Positions 26,968 through 35,302 of a DNA stretch of 64,000 nt are shown here, in pieces. The stretch is from Thermoguttaceae bacterium (GTDB lineage Bacteria > Planctomycetota > Planctomycetia > Pirellulales > Thermoguttaceae), in assembly GCA_017441605.1 (NCBI GenBank), contig JAFRXD010000049.1, positions 62,001 to 126,000 of the forward strand. Direction: 5' to 3'. The stretch's first letter is position 1. Each line of letters starts with the position of its first letter. The translations under genes were made by a program, and so were the position numbers. A model generated the notes under the pieces. It searched no databases, was not told the origin of the DNA, and worked only from the letters and a program-made list of their open reading frames with translations.

Positions 26968-27546
26968 ATGAAGGTTTTTACAACTGGTCAGGTCGCTAAG
27001 ATCTGTAAGGTCGCCCCTCGCACCGTCAGCAAATGGTTCGATTCCGGACGCCTTAAGGGATATCGCATCCCCGGTTCGCAAGATCGACGCATCCCTCGCG
27101 ACTGCCTCATTAAGTTCCTCAAGGAACACGGCATGCCCTTGGGAGATCTGGAAGACGAAACCTTGGCGAAGGTACTGATCGTCGCCCAAGATCAAGTGCT
27201 GATCGAAAACGTGAAACGCGAACTCCCTGTTGAGCGACAGTTCAAAGTCGCCGTCGCTTCGAGCGGTTTCGACGCCGGTATCCAAGCGGAAAGCTTCCAT
27301 CCCGACTGCATTATCGTCGACTTCTCGATTGGTCGCGCCGAGGCGTTGCAAATTTGTCAAAATCTCCGTCGCAATCCGGAGTTCGGCGAAATTATCCTCA
27401 TCGCCTTGCTTCCCGACGACGGCAGCAGCACGAGCTTCGATCGCTCGAGCATTAACGAAACGTTCCGCAAACCGTTCGACTCCGCGTTGCTCGCCGAGCG
27501 TTTGCGCTCTCTGGTCGGTTCCAAGAAGGAACTCGGACTCGTTTGA
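26968..27546 (+). CDS. HTH DNA-binding protein with a degenerate response-regulator receiver domain
   Basis: This 192-residue protein has residues 1-55 as a MerR/BldC-type helix-turn-helix: F-T-T-G-Q-V-A-K-I-C-K-V-A-P-R-T-V-S-K-W, then a wing with R-L-K-G-Y-R-I-P-G-S..R-R-I-P. Residues 67-186 have the receiver fold: V-L-I-V at 69-72, Asp118 at the phosphoacceptor position (C-I-I-V-D), and Lys168-Pro169 in F-R-K-P-F. The acidic pair that binds magnesium is replaced (I-V-A-Q-D-Q), and the switch Thr/Ser is Leu (A-L-L-P). Phosphorylation is therefore doubtful, and the receiver may act as a dimerisation or ligand module. No kinase gene is adjacent. GGAG precedes the ATG. Domain order (HTH first) is the reverse of common response regulators. 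Confidence 0.85.
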   Translation: MKVFTTGQVAKICKVAPRTVSKWFDSGRLKGYRIPGSQDRRIPRDCLIKFLKEHGMPLGDLEDETLAKVLIVAQDQVLIENVKRELPVERQFKVAVASSGFDAGIQAESFHPDCIIVDFSIGRAEALQICQNLRRNPEFGEIILIALLPDDGSSTSFDRSSINETFRKPFDSALLAERLRSLVGSKKELGLV

Positions 27547-27866
27547 GGTCTTTTCGTCCGACGGAACAAAATGGATTGACGTTCCGAACAACTTCGCTCC
27601 ACGGAACCGAAGTTGCGCGCTTCCGACGAAAAGACGAAAAATAACGAATTGGGAGTCGATCGCTCGACTCGTTCGCGCTCGCGCTTTTTCGCGCGAGCCG
27701 TTTGAACGAACGGGGATTATTTGGATCGCTTTATCATTGACACAACGTCGAACATTCGACTCCCTTCGTTTCTTATTCCCGCTCTCTCGCGGGGCGTCTT
27801 CCGCGACGCATCTAGCGTCGATCGTCTTTCTTTCTCGAGATCGCTTCCACTTACTAGGAGCCGAAA
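27547..27866. other. Intergenic region with nested inverted repeats
   Basis: This 320-bp region holds the three-way-junction element at 27548-27635. A strong hairpin, GCTCGCGC-TTTTTC-GCGCGAGC, lies at 27677-27698. A perfect TTGACA at 27737-27742 has no -10 partner at the right distance. The last bases carry AGGAG before the dtd start. No coding frame was accepted. Confidence 0.55.
27548..27635 (+). ncRNA. Candidate structured RNA element (three-way junction) in the 3' UTR of the HTH regulator
   Basis: GTCTTTTCGTC at 27548-27558 pairs perfectly with GACGAAAAGAC at 27625-27635. Inside lie hairpin A, CGGAAC (27562-27567) with GTTCCG (27581-27586), and hairpin B, CAACTTCG (27589-27596) with CGAAGTTG (27608-27615). 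The element starts two bases after the regulator's stop codon. A-rich rather than T-rich sequence follows on the plus strand, so it is not a simple terminator. It could be an mRNA-stabilising end, a processed RNA or a cis-regulator of dtd. This is a sequence-only proposal. Confidence 0.4.
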
Positions 27867-28358
27867 ATGAGGGTCTGTTTACAACGAGTTTCTCAAGCGA
27901 AAGTGTCCCTTCCAGACGAAAACGATCGCGTCTCCGGCAAAATCGAACGCGGTTTTCTCGTTCTGCTTGGCGTCGGACGCGACGACGAAGAAGAAGACGC
28001 GAAATATCTCGCAAAAAAGACCGCGGGGATGCGCGTATTTGAAGACGAAAACGGCAAAATGAATCTCAATCTCGAGCAAGTTGGCGGGCGAGTTCTCGTC
28101 GTCAGTCAATTCACGCTGTTCGCGGATTGCGTCAAAGGCAATCGTCCGAGTTTCGTCGAAGCGGCGCCCCCCGAAAAAGCGAAAGAACTCTACCGAACCT
28201 TCGTCTCCGAACTTAACGCGCTCGGGGTTTCAACCGAAGAGGGCGTTTTCCAAGCCAATATGAGCGTGAGCCTCGTCAACGACGGCCCGGTTACGATTTG
28301 GATCGATTCGGACGACGGTCCCCTCGGAAAGAAAAAAATGCAAAGCGGCAACTTTTGA
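27867..28358 (+). CDS. dtd: D-aminoacyl-tRNA deacylase
   Basis: This 163-residue protein is close to the ~145-150 residues usual for Dtd, with a slightly longer tail. It frees tRNA from mischarged D-amino acids (and glycine from tRNA-Ala), a translation quality-control step in the cytoplasm. The start M-R-V-C-L-Q-R-V-S-Q-A-K-V matches the family N-terminus (MRaviQRVs.A.V). The two active-site signatures are present: S-Q-F-T-L-F-A-D at 80-87 and N-D-G-P-V-T at 138-143, whose Gly-Pro forms the cross-subunit chiral filter. R-P-S-F at 93-96 is also conserved. AGGAG lies 6 nt before the ATG. It is monocistronic in appearance, followed by the promoter of the beta-helix protein. Confidence 0.96.
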   Translation: MRVCLQRVSQAKVSLPDENDRVSGKIERGFLVLLGVGRDDEEEDAKYLAKKTAGMRVFEDENGKMNLNLEQVGGRVLVVSQFTLFADCVKGNRPSFVEAAPPEKAKELYRTFVSELNALGVSTEEGVFQANMSVSLVNDGPVTIWIDSDDGPLGKKKMQSGNF

Positions 28359-28403
28359 CGATCTCGGACGTCCAACAGAGGGCGGCGGTCGGCGCAAAAA
28401 CGC

Positions 28404-28432
28404 TTGAGTCTCGGAAGCGATTCGACTATAAT
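28404..28432 (+). promoter_or_regulatory. Sigma-70-type promoter of the beta-helix surface protein
   Basis: TTGAGT (28404-28409), a 17-bp spacer and a perfect TATAAT (28427-28432) lie 71 nt before the ATG at 28503. This is among the strongest promoter matches in the window. Confidence 0.7.
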
Positions 28433-28502
28433 GGAAGCGATTATTTTTCGCGCCCAGCGAATGGCGAAGTCGCCGACCTCGCGCGCAAGTCAGGAGAAAT
28501 GA

Positions 28503-31500
28503 ATGAGTCTTTCGAATCTGTTTCGTTTCCGAAAAACGTCGCGTTCCTCGGATTCCTTCGGTAAGAATCTCGCCGTTCGACGCTCGCGGTTCGAGCCGCT
28601 GGAACGGCGCGAGCTGTTGGCGCTCGCGGTTACGACCGCCGACTATCAAGCGCTAAGCGCCGCAAATTCTTTGAGCGGAACCGACGACGCCGTTGTTTGG
28701 GTCTCGTCGCTAGACGATTCTACGAACGTCAACGACGGCAAAATCACGTTTCGCGAAGCTATCGACTACGCCGGTCAAAAGTTGACTTCCGGCGAAACGG
28801 TCGCCTCGACCATAAAGTTTGCGATCGGAGGTTCGATCACCCTTTCCAGCGCCAGCCAGTCCCTCAAAATCCTGAATAAGAGCGTCTCAATTGATGCGTC
28901 GGAGGTCGGCGGCGTTACGATCCAGGGTCGCAATTCGCTATTGCTCTACGTCTTCGGCGGAACGGCCAACGCTCCGACTTCGGTCTCGCTTAAGAGCCTG
29001 ACGTTCAATGGAGGAAAGACAACCGCGACCTCCGCCAAAGGCGCGGGGGTTCAGTTGGGACAGTACTGTAATCTGACCGCGACCCAATGCTCCTTTACCA
29101 ACAACGCCACGGCGGGACTCGGCGGCGCAATTTATGTCGGTTCAGGCTCGGCTTCTCTCATCGACTCGGTCGTCTCCGGAAATTCGGCGACGAGTCTAGG
29201 CGGCGCGATTTACGTGGAATCGGGAACATTTGCCGCGTCGCGAACGACATTCTCGAGTAATTCCTCCGCGACGGGCGGCGCAGTTTATCTAAAAGGCGGA
29301 TCCGCCACCCTTGACGGCTGTCTTTTTTCGACTAACGAGGCGACGGGAGGAAATGGCGGCGCAATCTATTCCACCGACTCGACGATCGTTCTGGACAACG
29401 CAAGTTTCTTATCGAACAAGAGTTCCGAGGACGGAGGCGCGGTTTATCTCAACGGCGAAAAAGACTCCGCTTTTACCGACGTCAAGTTTGTCGACAACGA
29501 AGGCGCGAACGGCGGCGCGATCTATTTGGACGCTCGTTCTCTGACGACGTCCAACGCCAAATTCGTCCGAAACTCGGCGACGCGAAGCGGCGGCGCTTTG
29601 TTCGTTTGCGCAAACGCCGGCGCGAAAATCGAAAACGGTTCCTTTCAAGCCAACGCTTCGACGCTCAACGGCGGCGCGATTCGCAACGAGGGTTCCTTCT
29701 ACCTAACAAACGGTGAATTTGATTCCAACGTCGCCAACGGCAACGGAGGGGCGGTCTCTTCAGCTTACTACGTCGAAATCAGAGACGCGACTTTCGCCAA
29801 CAATACCGCCGCGCAAAACGGAGGCGCCGTCCACAACCAGAACGATACGACGTCGTGGTTATTGCGAACAAAAATTATCGACTCGAGCGCTTACGAAGGA
29901 GCCGGAATCTACAATGACGGAGGTCTGGGCGTCGTCGATTCCGACCTCGAAAACAACGCGGCGTCTTCCAATGGCGGCGCGATCGCAAATCTTGGAACGC
30001 TATTCGTTACCAAATCGACGTTTGTCGGCAATATCGCCAACGGCCTCAACGGAGCGGGGGGCGCGTTGCTCAACTACCCCAATTCGACGTCGACCGTCAA
30101 CAATTCAATATTTTCGGACAATTCGGTTCCCAATGGATCCGGCGGCGCGATCGCGAACGGAGCCAACGGCGTTCTCGTCGTTTCCGCGACCGCCGTCGAC
30201 TCGAACGCCGCGGGCGAATTTGGAGGCGGTCTTTATAACGCGGGAACCTTGACCGTTCAGTATTCCACGATTTCCAACAACAAGGGAAACAACGGCGGCG
30301 GTATCGCCAATACCTACGGTAGTTCCGCTAATTTCGTTGGCTCGACTTTATGGCGCAACGTCGCCGAGACGAACGGAGGAGCGATTTACACCTATGGTTC
30401 GGCGGCGTTTCAAAGTTCCGTCGTTAGTTGGAACGTCGCTTCGACCGCGCAAGTCGCGGCGTACTACTACGCGGCGGACGCGACGAGCGCTCCGACTTTC
30501 GATTCGAACTCGACCGTGTCGAACAATATCGCGGCGTCGGCGGTCGAACGCAAGAATCCCAACGAAAAGGTTGTCGTTTTCGACTCGGAAACGCGCGAAC
30601 TCGTCAACGACCAATTCTTCTTTGGCGACCTCGCGCTACAGGACAATTCGATTCGGAAAACGTTCGTTATCAAGAACGTCGGTTCGAACGTTCAACGCTT
30701 CTCGACTTTTTCGCAAATTGGAGGCGCCGATTCCTCGACCGTTTTTTCTTGTTCCTTGACAACTTCCAACGGTTCCGAACTCGATCTTTCGGCGCCTTTC
30801 GAACTAGCGCCAAACGAATCGGTTCTTCTATCCGTCGTCGCAGATCCGAAAAAAATTGGATCCAAGATTATCGAATTGTCTTGGACAACCAACGAAATCA
30901 ACGCCGAGGGGACAGCGATCCCCAATACGCGCAAAACCGTTTCCCTAACCGGAACAGCGGAAGTCGCGAAGTCGGGCGCCGTCAACTCGAGCGTCTCGTC
31001 CCTCCCCAATTCCGACTGCAATATTTCCTACAACGATGACGGCAGCCTTTCCATTTCGCTCGGTAAAGTCCCGTCGTCCAGAGCGTTCGTCTATTTGAAA
31101 TCGTCCGAGAACGCGACTCTTTGGACGGAAACGGACGGCGAAATCACCGAAACGGACGTCCTTTTATTCACCTCGGACAACTACAACGTCCCGCAAACAG
31201 TTCGCGTTTCGTTGAACGACGACTATTTGAGAGAAAACGGCTCGTTTGGGAGCGCCGTTCTCATTTATCCTCAACTTTTGTCGACCGACTCGGGTTGGAG
31301 CGGTTCGACCTTCCCGACCGTCGCGCTTGGAATCGAATCCTTCGCGACGTTTGTCGGCGAGTCGTCGTTCGATCTTAATCGTTTGAGTTCGGGAACGACT
31401 CGCTGGGACGTCAACGGCGACGGAGTCGCGGATCTCGTTTCGTACAATTCCCCGGCCTGGGTCGGTTCGTCCGAAGTTGTCGGCGACGCGATCACGGCGT

Positions 31501-32012
31501 ACAAAACGCGCAACGGAGTTACGACGTCGACGGAATTCGACGTCGCAAAACTCGCCGCGCTCCCAAGCGCCCGCGGCGAGATTGAAACGTTCTCTAACGT
31601 TCCGGGAGCGGTTCGTTTGTCGATCGCTTCGGAAGGCTGCGTCGCGAAACGTTGGCGCGTCGATTGGGGCGACGGAACGCCGTTGACGGAAATAAACGCG
31701 TTCTCGGACGCTCAAGTACTCTCGCACTTCTACGACAAAGACGGCGAATACTCTATTTCGGTCGAGATCGTCGACGGCGACGGGATTGGCGCGAACGTTT
31801 GGTCGCGAGCTGGAATAGTGAAGATAACTGGAGTCGCCCAAACTTCCGGCGCCGAGTTGGACGCCTTTGAAAATCTCGACGCGTTTTATTCCGAATTAGC
31901 GGATTCCGAAGAAGTTGAATCGGCGAACGATTCGTCGACGAACGCGAGCGCGGTTCTCGCGGGACCTCAATTTGGTCAGAAAAAAGACAAGCGCCCGCTC
32001 TCCATCTTCTAG
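28503..32012 (+). CDS. Large LEPR-XLL-type surface protein with parallel beta-helix and PKD-like domain
   Basis: This 1169-residue protein has R-F-E-P-L-E-R-R-E-L-L-A-L at residues ~29-41, the planctomycete LEPR-XLL sorting motif (consensus LEPR.LLSA) that stands in for a classical signal peptide. Residues ~90-680 form a right-handed beta-helix: I count 17 turns carrying G-G-A-I/V-Y or a close variant, each preceded by N-x-A-type loops (N-S-A-T-S-L-G-G-A-I-Y-V). This is the pattern of polymorphic outer-membrane (Pmp-like) and choice-of-anchor-Q proteins. An immunoglobulin-like region follows, then a PKD-like module near 1050-1105 (W-R-V-D-W-G-D-G-T-P and H-F-Y-D-K-D-G-E-Y-S-I-S-V). No dockerin or membrane anchor is visible at the C-terminus. 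GGAG precedes the ATG. An adhesin or matrix role is inferred. Confidence 0.88.
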   Translation: MSLSNLFRFRKTSRSSDSFGKNLAVRRSRFEPLERRELLALAVTTADYQALSAANSLSGTDDAVVWVSSLDDSTNVNDGKITFREAIDYAGQKLTSGETVASTIKFAIGGSITLSSASQSLKILNKSVSIDASEVGGVTIQGRNSLLLYVFGGTANAPTSVSLKSLTFNGGKTTATSAKGAGVQLGQYCNLTATQCSFTNNATAGLGGAIYVGSGSASLIDSVVSGNSATSLGGAIYVESGTFAASRTTFSSNSSATGGAVYLKGGSATLDGCLFSTNEATGGNGGAIYSTDSTIVLDNASFLSNKSSEDGGAVYLNGEKDSAFTDVKFVDNEGANGGAIYLDARSLTTSNAKFVRNSATRSGGALFVCANAGAKIENGSFQANASTLNGGAIRNEGSFYLTNGEFDSNVANGNGGAVSSAYYVEIRDATFANNTAAQNGGAVHNQNDTTSWLLRTKIIDSSAYEGAGIYNDGGLGVVDSDLENNAASSNGGAIANLGTLFVTKSTFVGNIANGLNGAGGALLNYPNSTSTVNNSIFSDNSVPNGSGGAIANGANGVLVVSATAVDSNAAGEFGGGLYNAGTLTVQYSTISNNKGNNGGGIANTYGSSANFVGSTLWRNVAETNGGAIYTYGSAAFQSSVVSWNVASTAQVAAYYYAADATSAPTFDSNSTVSNNIAASAVERKNPNEKVVVFDSETRELVNDQFFFGDLALQDNSIRKTFVIKNVGSNVQRFSTFSQIGGADSSTVFSCSLTTSNGSELDLSAPFELAPNESVLLSVVADPKKIGSKIIELSWTTNEINAEGTAIPNTRKTVSLTGTAEVAKSGAVNSSVSSLPNSDCNISYNDDGSLSISLGKVPSSRAFVYLKSSENATLWTETDGEITETDVLLFTSDNYNVPQTVRVSLNDDYLRENGSFGSAVLIYPQLLSTDSGWSGSTFPTVALGIESFATFVGESSFDLNRLSSGTTRWDVNGDGVADLVSYNSPAWVGSSEVVGDAITAYKTRNGVTTSTEFDVAKLAALPSARGEIETFSNVPGAVRLSIASEGCVAKRWRVDWGDGTPLTEINAFSDAQVLSHFYDKDGEYSISVEIVDGDGIGANVWSRAGIVKITGVAQTSGAELDAFENLDAFYSELADSEEVESANDSSTNASAVLAGPQFGQKKDKRPLSIF

Positions 32013-32032
32013 TCGCGATTTTGGGATCGTTT

Positions 32033-32080
32033 AAAAAGAAACGCGCCGAACCCGATCTAGTGTTCGACGCGTTTCGCTTT
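32033..32080. terminator. Bidirectional hairpin terminator
   Basis: GAAACGCGCCGAAC (32038-32051) pairs with GTTCGACGCGTTTC (32062-32075), one G-T pair. The stem is flanked by AAAAA on the left (a T-run for the minus strand) and GCTTTCT on the right. It separates the convergent beta-helix and glycosidase-like genes. Confidence 0.75.
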
Positions 32081-32101
32081 CTACCGTTCAATTGTCGACG
32101 T

Positions 32102-33682
32102 CTATCGTTCGTTCCATTTATTAGCGTACTCGAGAACGACTCGATACTTTGGGGAATCGCCGACAGTTTCGTCGGCGTATTCGATCAATCCCCACGAGCC
32201 CCACTTCGACCAAGCGCCCACCGATGAGAAATGACACAAGGCGCCACCGCCAAGTTCTTCCCAAGCTTGAAGATACTTATCGTAAATCGTCCCCATGCGC
32301 TCGGCACGGTTCGCGGCGATAAGGATCGAATTGAGTCTCTCGTCGTCATTGGCGACCCAAAGTCCAACAAGATGCTGTCCCGCTTCGTAACAGACAAGAT
32401 CGAGTCCGTATCGATCCGCTAATTCCTTTTGTTTCTTTATCGTCTCGATCGTTTCGGGTAAGATCTTTGTCTCAAGCCGATCAAGAACGCCTTCTGTTCC
32501 CAAACGAATCGCCTCGTCCTTCTCTTCGGCGGAAATACTCCACCCGACGTAAGGCGCAATGGCGAGGGCGTCGGCTTTTCTCCACGCGTCTTCGAATTTC
32601 AAAATCTGTTCGCTAACATAAGGATTCGCGGACTGCGAGGGCAAAAGGCGAATCAAGCGCTCCGTCCCCCCGAACGCGTCCTCAAATATCGTAAAAATCT
32701 CGAGGGAACGTCGAGCGGTATAAAGCCAGGCGGCTTCCCAATCGGTCTCGGCAAAGCCCAAATCGCGCCCCTTTTTGGCGGCGCGTCGGTTTTGTTCAAA
32801 GGACGAGTTCCAGACCTCGTTCGAGTATTCGAGATAAACCTTCTTGTTCGCGTCGAGTTTCTCTTTTAAGAGCTCGGCGGTTCGTCGAACGAAGTCGTCG
32901 TCAACGTCGTCCGGAACGCAAAACCAGAGATCGGCGTCGGTTCGATTAATAAAATCGCAGATAACCTCGTAAGGTAGACCGGCGCGAGAATAAATCGCGT
33001 CCTCGGGAAGGGGTCTATCCGCCCAAGTCCTTAGTTTAGAACCGTTCGTCGCTTGCCAATCCATCGTCCTAAAGATCTTCATCGACGCCCAACGCTTAAG
33101 AAAGTCGGGATTCCATACGCCGGTCGACGCACGAGACTCTTCGGACCCGTACCCCGGTAAATAAACGCGGACGTTCCGGACGTAGTTCTCGGGATTCGTT
33201 TTTTTGACGCGCAGCCAAAATGGACCGTTCGAAGAATCCACGTCGATTTCAATCGAACCTTCGCGCTCGGAAACAATCTTGGCGTTTCCAAACTCGATCT
33301 TCCCTTCTCCGTCGTATAGGACGGTGAAGACGCCGCTGGGATAATGTCCGCCGTTAATGGTACAAAGCGGAACCTCGACCCAACAGTTCTCTTCGAGACG
33401 CTTTACCCATCCGCGCTCGTCGAGTTCCAAAGTCGGTCCTTTTCCCCAGCCTTCCCCTTCGCGTTGACTAACCCATTCGCGCGTTTCGCGAAAGACGTCG
33501 ACGAAAGGCAACTCGGTGTTCCAGTCGCAAACGCCGGCGAGGTTAATCCCCATTGTTGGCTTAACGCCAGCGCTCGCCGAATCGCTTTCGTTTCGCTCGC
33601 TCGAAAGGGCGACAATCTGTTGCGACAGGATCAGCGTCGCGACGGCAAGAAATCGAAAAAGGCGTCTCTCTCCTAAGAACAT
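32102..33682 (-). CDS. Secreted glycosidase-like TIM-barrel protein (planctomycete cellulose-binding-protein type)
   Basis: The protein has 526 residues from the ATG at 33682, with TTGGAG at 7 nt; the frame extends seven codons further from a TTG without support. A signal peptide (F-R-F-L-A-V-A-T-L-I-L-S-Q-Q-I-V-A) is followed by an N-terminal beta domain (~30-170). The (beta/alpha)8-like part carries F-R-T-M-D-W-Q-A-T-N and V-Y-L-E-Y-S-N-E-V-W-N, where the Asn-Glu pair has the form of the acid/base in clan A glycosidases. C-Y-E-A-G-Q-H is a candidate nucleophile strand. The same E-Y-S-N-E-V-W motif occurs in planctomycete proteins labelled cellulose-binding. Polysaccharide hydrolysis outside the cytoplasm is likely; the substrate is unknown. 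The lipoprotein gene lies 23 bp upstream and is probably co-transcribed. Confidence 0.75.
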   Translation of the reverse strand: MFLGERRLFRFLAVATLILSQQIVALSSERNESDSASAGVKPTMGINLAGVCDWNTELPFVDVFRETREWVSQREGEGWGKGPTLELDERGWVKRLEENCWVEVPLCTINGGHYPSGVFTVLYDGEGKIEFGNAKIVSEREGSIEIDVDSSNGPFWLRVKKTNPENYVRNVRVYLPGYGSEESRASTGVWNPDFLKRWASMKIFRTMDWQATNGSKLRTWADRPLPEDAIYSRAGLPYEVICDFINRTDADLWFCVPDDVDDDFVRRTAELLKEKLDANKKVYLEYSNEVWNSSFEQNRRAAKKGRDLGFAETDWEAAWLYTARRSLEIFTIFEDAFGGTERLIRLLPSQSANPYVSEQILKFEDAWRKADALAIAPYVGWSISAEEKDEAIRLGTEGVLDRLETKILPETIETIKKQKELADRYGLDLVCYEAGQHLVGLWVANDDERLNSILIAANRAERMGTIYDKYLQAWEELGGGALCHFSSVGAWSKWGSWGLIEYADETVGDSPKYRVVLEYANKWNER

Positions 33683-33705
33683 AGAAAAGCTCCAATAACG
33701 CAAAT

Positions 33706-34191
33706 TTACTTTTTCTTTGTTTTAATCATCAGCGCATGAGAGGGAACGTCGTAAAAGTAAGAATCGCCCTCGGGTAATTGGGGTAGTTGTATCTGGTTGG
33801 CTTGGATAATCTTCTGATAAAACTCTTCTTCGGTGTTTGGAAAACGTCCCTCGGACGCTTGGAACAGGTTCATCGCGCTCGGAATTTGAATATTGAACAC
33901 CGCCATCTCTTGCGCGTGGAAATAGGTGGAAATCGGAACGGTAATAATCGACATAGGTTCTTCGGACGTTACGCCGTACTCCCCTTTTCCCGTAGCTCCG
34001 ACGCCGGCAACTTTCGTCTCGTATTCGTCCTCGGCGGCCCGCTCGGCCTCCTCGGCGGCGGCTTTCGCTTCTTCCTCCGCGATTTGCTCCTTAATTTCCT
34101 CCGAGACGGTCGGGGGTTCCACCGTCTGACTACAACCGCAACCGAATAACCCAAGACACAACGCCATTCCCAACCAATACCGCGCTTTCAT
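33706..34191 (-). CDS. Lipoprotein with coiled-coil linker
   Basis: This 161-residue protein has a lipoprotein signal: M-K-A-R-Y-W-L-G-M-A-L-C-L-G-L-F-G-C, with the lipobox L-F-G-C placing the lipidated Cys at residue 18 (another Cys follows at 20). An Ala/Glu-rich helical stretch (about 30-60) gives a likely coiled coil. The C-terminal domain contains M-N-L-F-Q-A-S-E-G-R-F-P-N-T-E-E-E-F, reminiscent of the post-helix segment of GspG-type proteins, and D-S-Y-F-Y-D-V near the end. I do not recognise a named family. GAGGAG lies 7 nt before the ATG. It is upstream of and probably co-transcribed with the glycosidase-like gene. A periplasmic or outer-membrane anchor role is plausible but unproven. 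Confidence 0.75.
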   Translation of the reverse strand: MKARYWLGMALCLGLFGCGCSQTVEPPTVSEEIKEQIAEEEAKAAAEEAERAAEDEYETKVAGVGATGKGEYGVTSEEPMSIITVPISTYFHAQEMAVFNIQIPSAMNLFQASEGRFPNTEEEFYQKIIQANQIQLPQLPEGDSYFYDVPSHALMIKTKKK

Positions 34192-34358
34192 CTTACTTCT
34201 CCTCTGCGTTCAAAACGGCGATCGCCGTCCGATCTCAACGGACAAGCGCTCTTTTAGGACAAAAGCCAACGTCCTATTTTCCTAAATTTTAGCGAACGGA
34301 CTCTTTGTCGACAACCCCCGCGTAACGAGAACAAATTTACCGGCGGTTCGCCAAACCG

Positions 34359-35240
34359 TTATGAATCCCGTCCACGATTGAACTCGTACAAAAAGATTCC
34401 GACGGACGTTCCAAGATTCAACGAATCGACGTCGGGATTCATTGGTATCGTCAGACATTTGTCGCAAGCGGCAATCTGCTCGGGGGAAAGACCGTAATAT
34501 TCGTTCCCAAAAACGAACGCGGCGTATTTGTCGTCGCGCCTCGACGACGCAAAATCGTACAAAGATAAAGCTCGGTCGTCGAGAACAGTCGCGTAAAAAG
34601 AGACTCCCCATCGCTCGCGAACGATCGCGATTTCCGAAAGTAGGTCTTTCGCGCGATAGATTGGCGTTTGCAGGACGCCTCCCATCGAAACTCGGAGCGC
34701 GCGTCGCGAAAAAGGATCGCAACATTTTTCGCCCAAGACCACCGCCTCGGCGCCAAGGGCGGCGGAACATCGGAACGCGAGTCCTAGATTATCCGGTTTT
34801 GTGGCGTCCGGTAAAACGACCCACGCGCGCGAGCGCTCCGCGTTGCGTCTATCCAGAAAAAAGTTCTCGAACCCCTCGAGCAAAGTCGGAGGTTCGACGC
34901 GTCTTCCGAGCGCGAGAACGCCTTGATGAAAATCAAACCCCAACAACTTGTTCATCGCGGCGCGCTCTTCCACGAAATAGATAGGCGCGTCGCAAGGCGC
35001 CAGCGACAAACAGTCGCCAATTCCCGATTCTTTACGAGTAATCAAAATAGACTCCACGGGGAAGGACGAGCGTAAGAGTCGTTCGACAACCAACGCGCCC
35101 TCGGCGATAAAAATGGATTCCCCACGAAGCGTTCTTTCCCTCAAATTCCAATACGGTCGTAGTCTCGGATCGTCAATGTCGTCAACGATTTCAACTCGTT
35201 TATCAAAATCAAATGCTTTTCGTTCTATTTCAAGGTTCAT
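34359..35240 (-). CDS. SpoU/TrmH-family RNA 2'-O-methyltransferase
   Basis: This 293-residue protein has an N-terminal substrate-binding domain (residues ~20-115, with G-E-S-I-F-I-A-E-G-A-L-V-V-E-R-L-L) followed by the SPOUT knot. The three SpoU motifs are present: D-A-T-K-P-D-N-L-G-L-A-F-R (motif 1, with the Asn and Arg that take part in catalysis), V-F-G-N-E-Y-Y-G-L (motif 2), and I-P-M-N-P-D-V-D-S-L-N-L-G-T-S-V-G-I (motif 3). These form the trefoil knot that binds S-adenosylmethionine. The target, rRNA or tRNA, cannot be told from sequence. No clear Shine-Dalgarno precedes the ATG. It is downstream of the TPR protein gene by 62 bp on the same strand. Confidence 0.9.
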   Translation of the reverse strand: MNLEIERKAFDFDKRVEIVDDIDDPRLRPYWNLRERTLRGESIFIAEGALVVERLLRSSFPVESILITRKESGIGDCLSLAPCDAPIYFVEERAAMNKLLGFDFHQGVLALGRRVEPPTLLEGFENFFLDRRNAERSRAWVVLPDATKPDNLGLAFRCSAALGAEAVVLGEKCCDPFSRRALRVSMGGVLQTPIYRAKDLLSEIAIVRERWGVSFYATVLDDRALSLYDFASSRRDDKYAAFVFGNEYYGLSPEQIAACDKCLTIPMNPDVDSLNLGTSVGIFLYEFNRGRDS

Positions 35241-35302
35241 TTCAAAAAAAGTTTGGGCGAGCAGAATTCAATCCAAGCTTGGAAAAACGGGAATTGACAA
35301 GG

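Noticed and set aside
26908..28014. 368-residue minus-strand frame opposite the HTH regulator
   Set aside because: It is very Arg-rich, overlaps the regulator and the start of dtd, and has no ribosome binding site or motif.
28503..32012. Repeated GGAI/GGAV coding units as a CRISPR-like or DNA repeat array
   Set aside because: The repetition is at protein level with variable DNA between units, as expected of a beta-helix.
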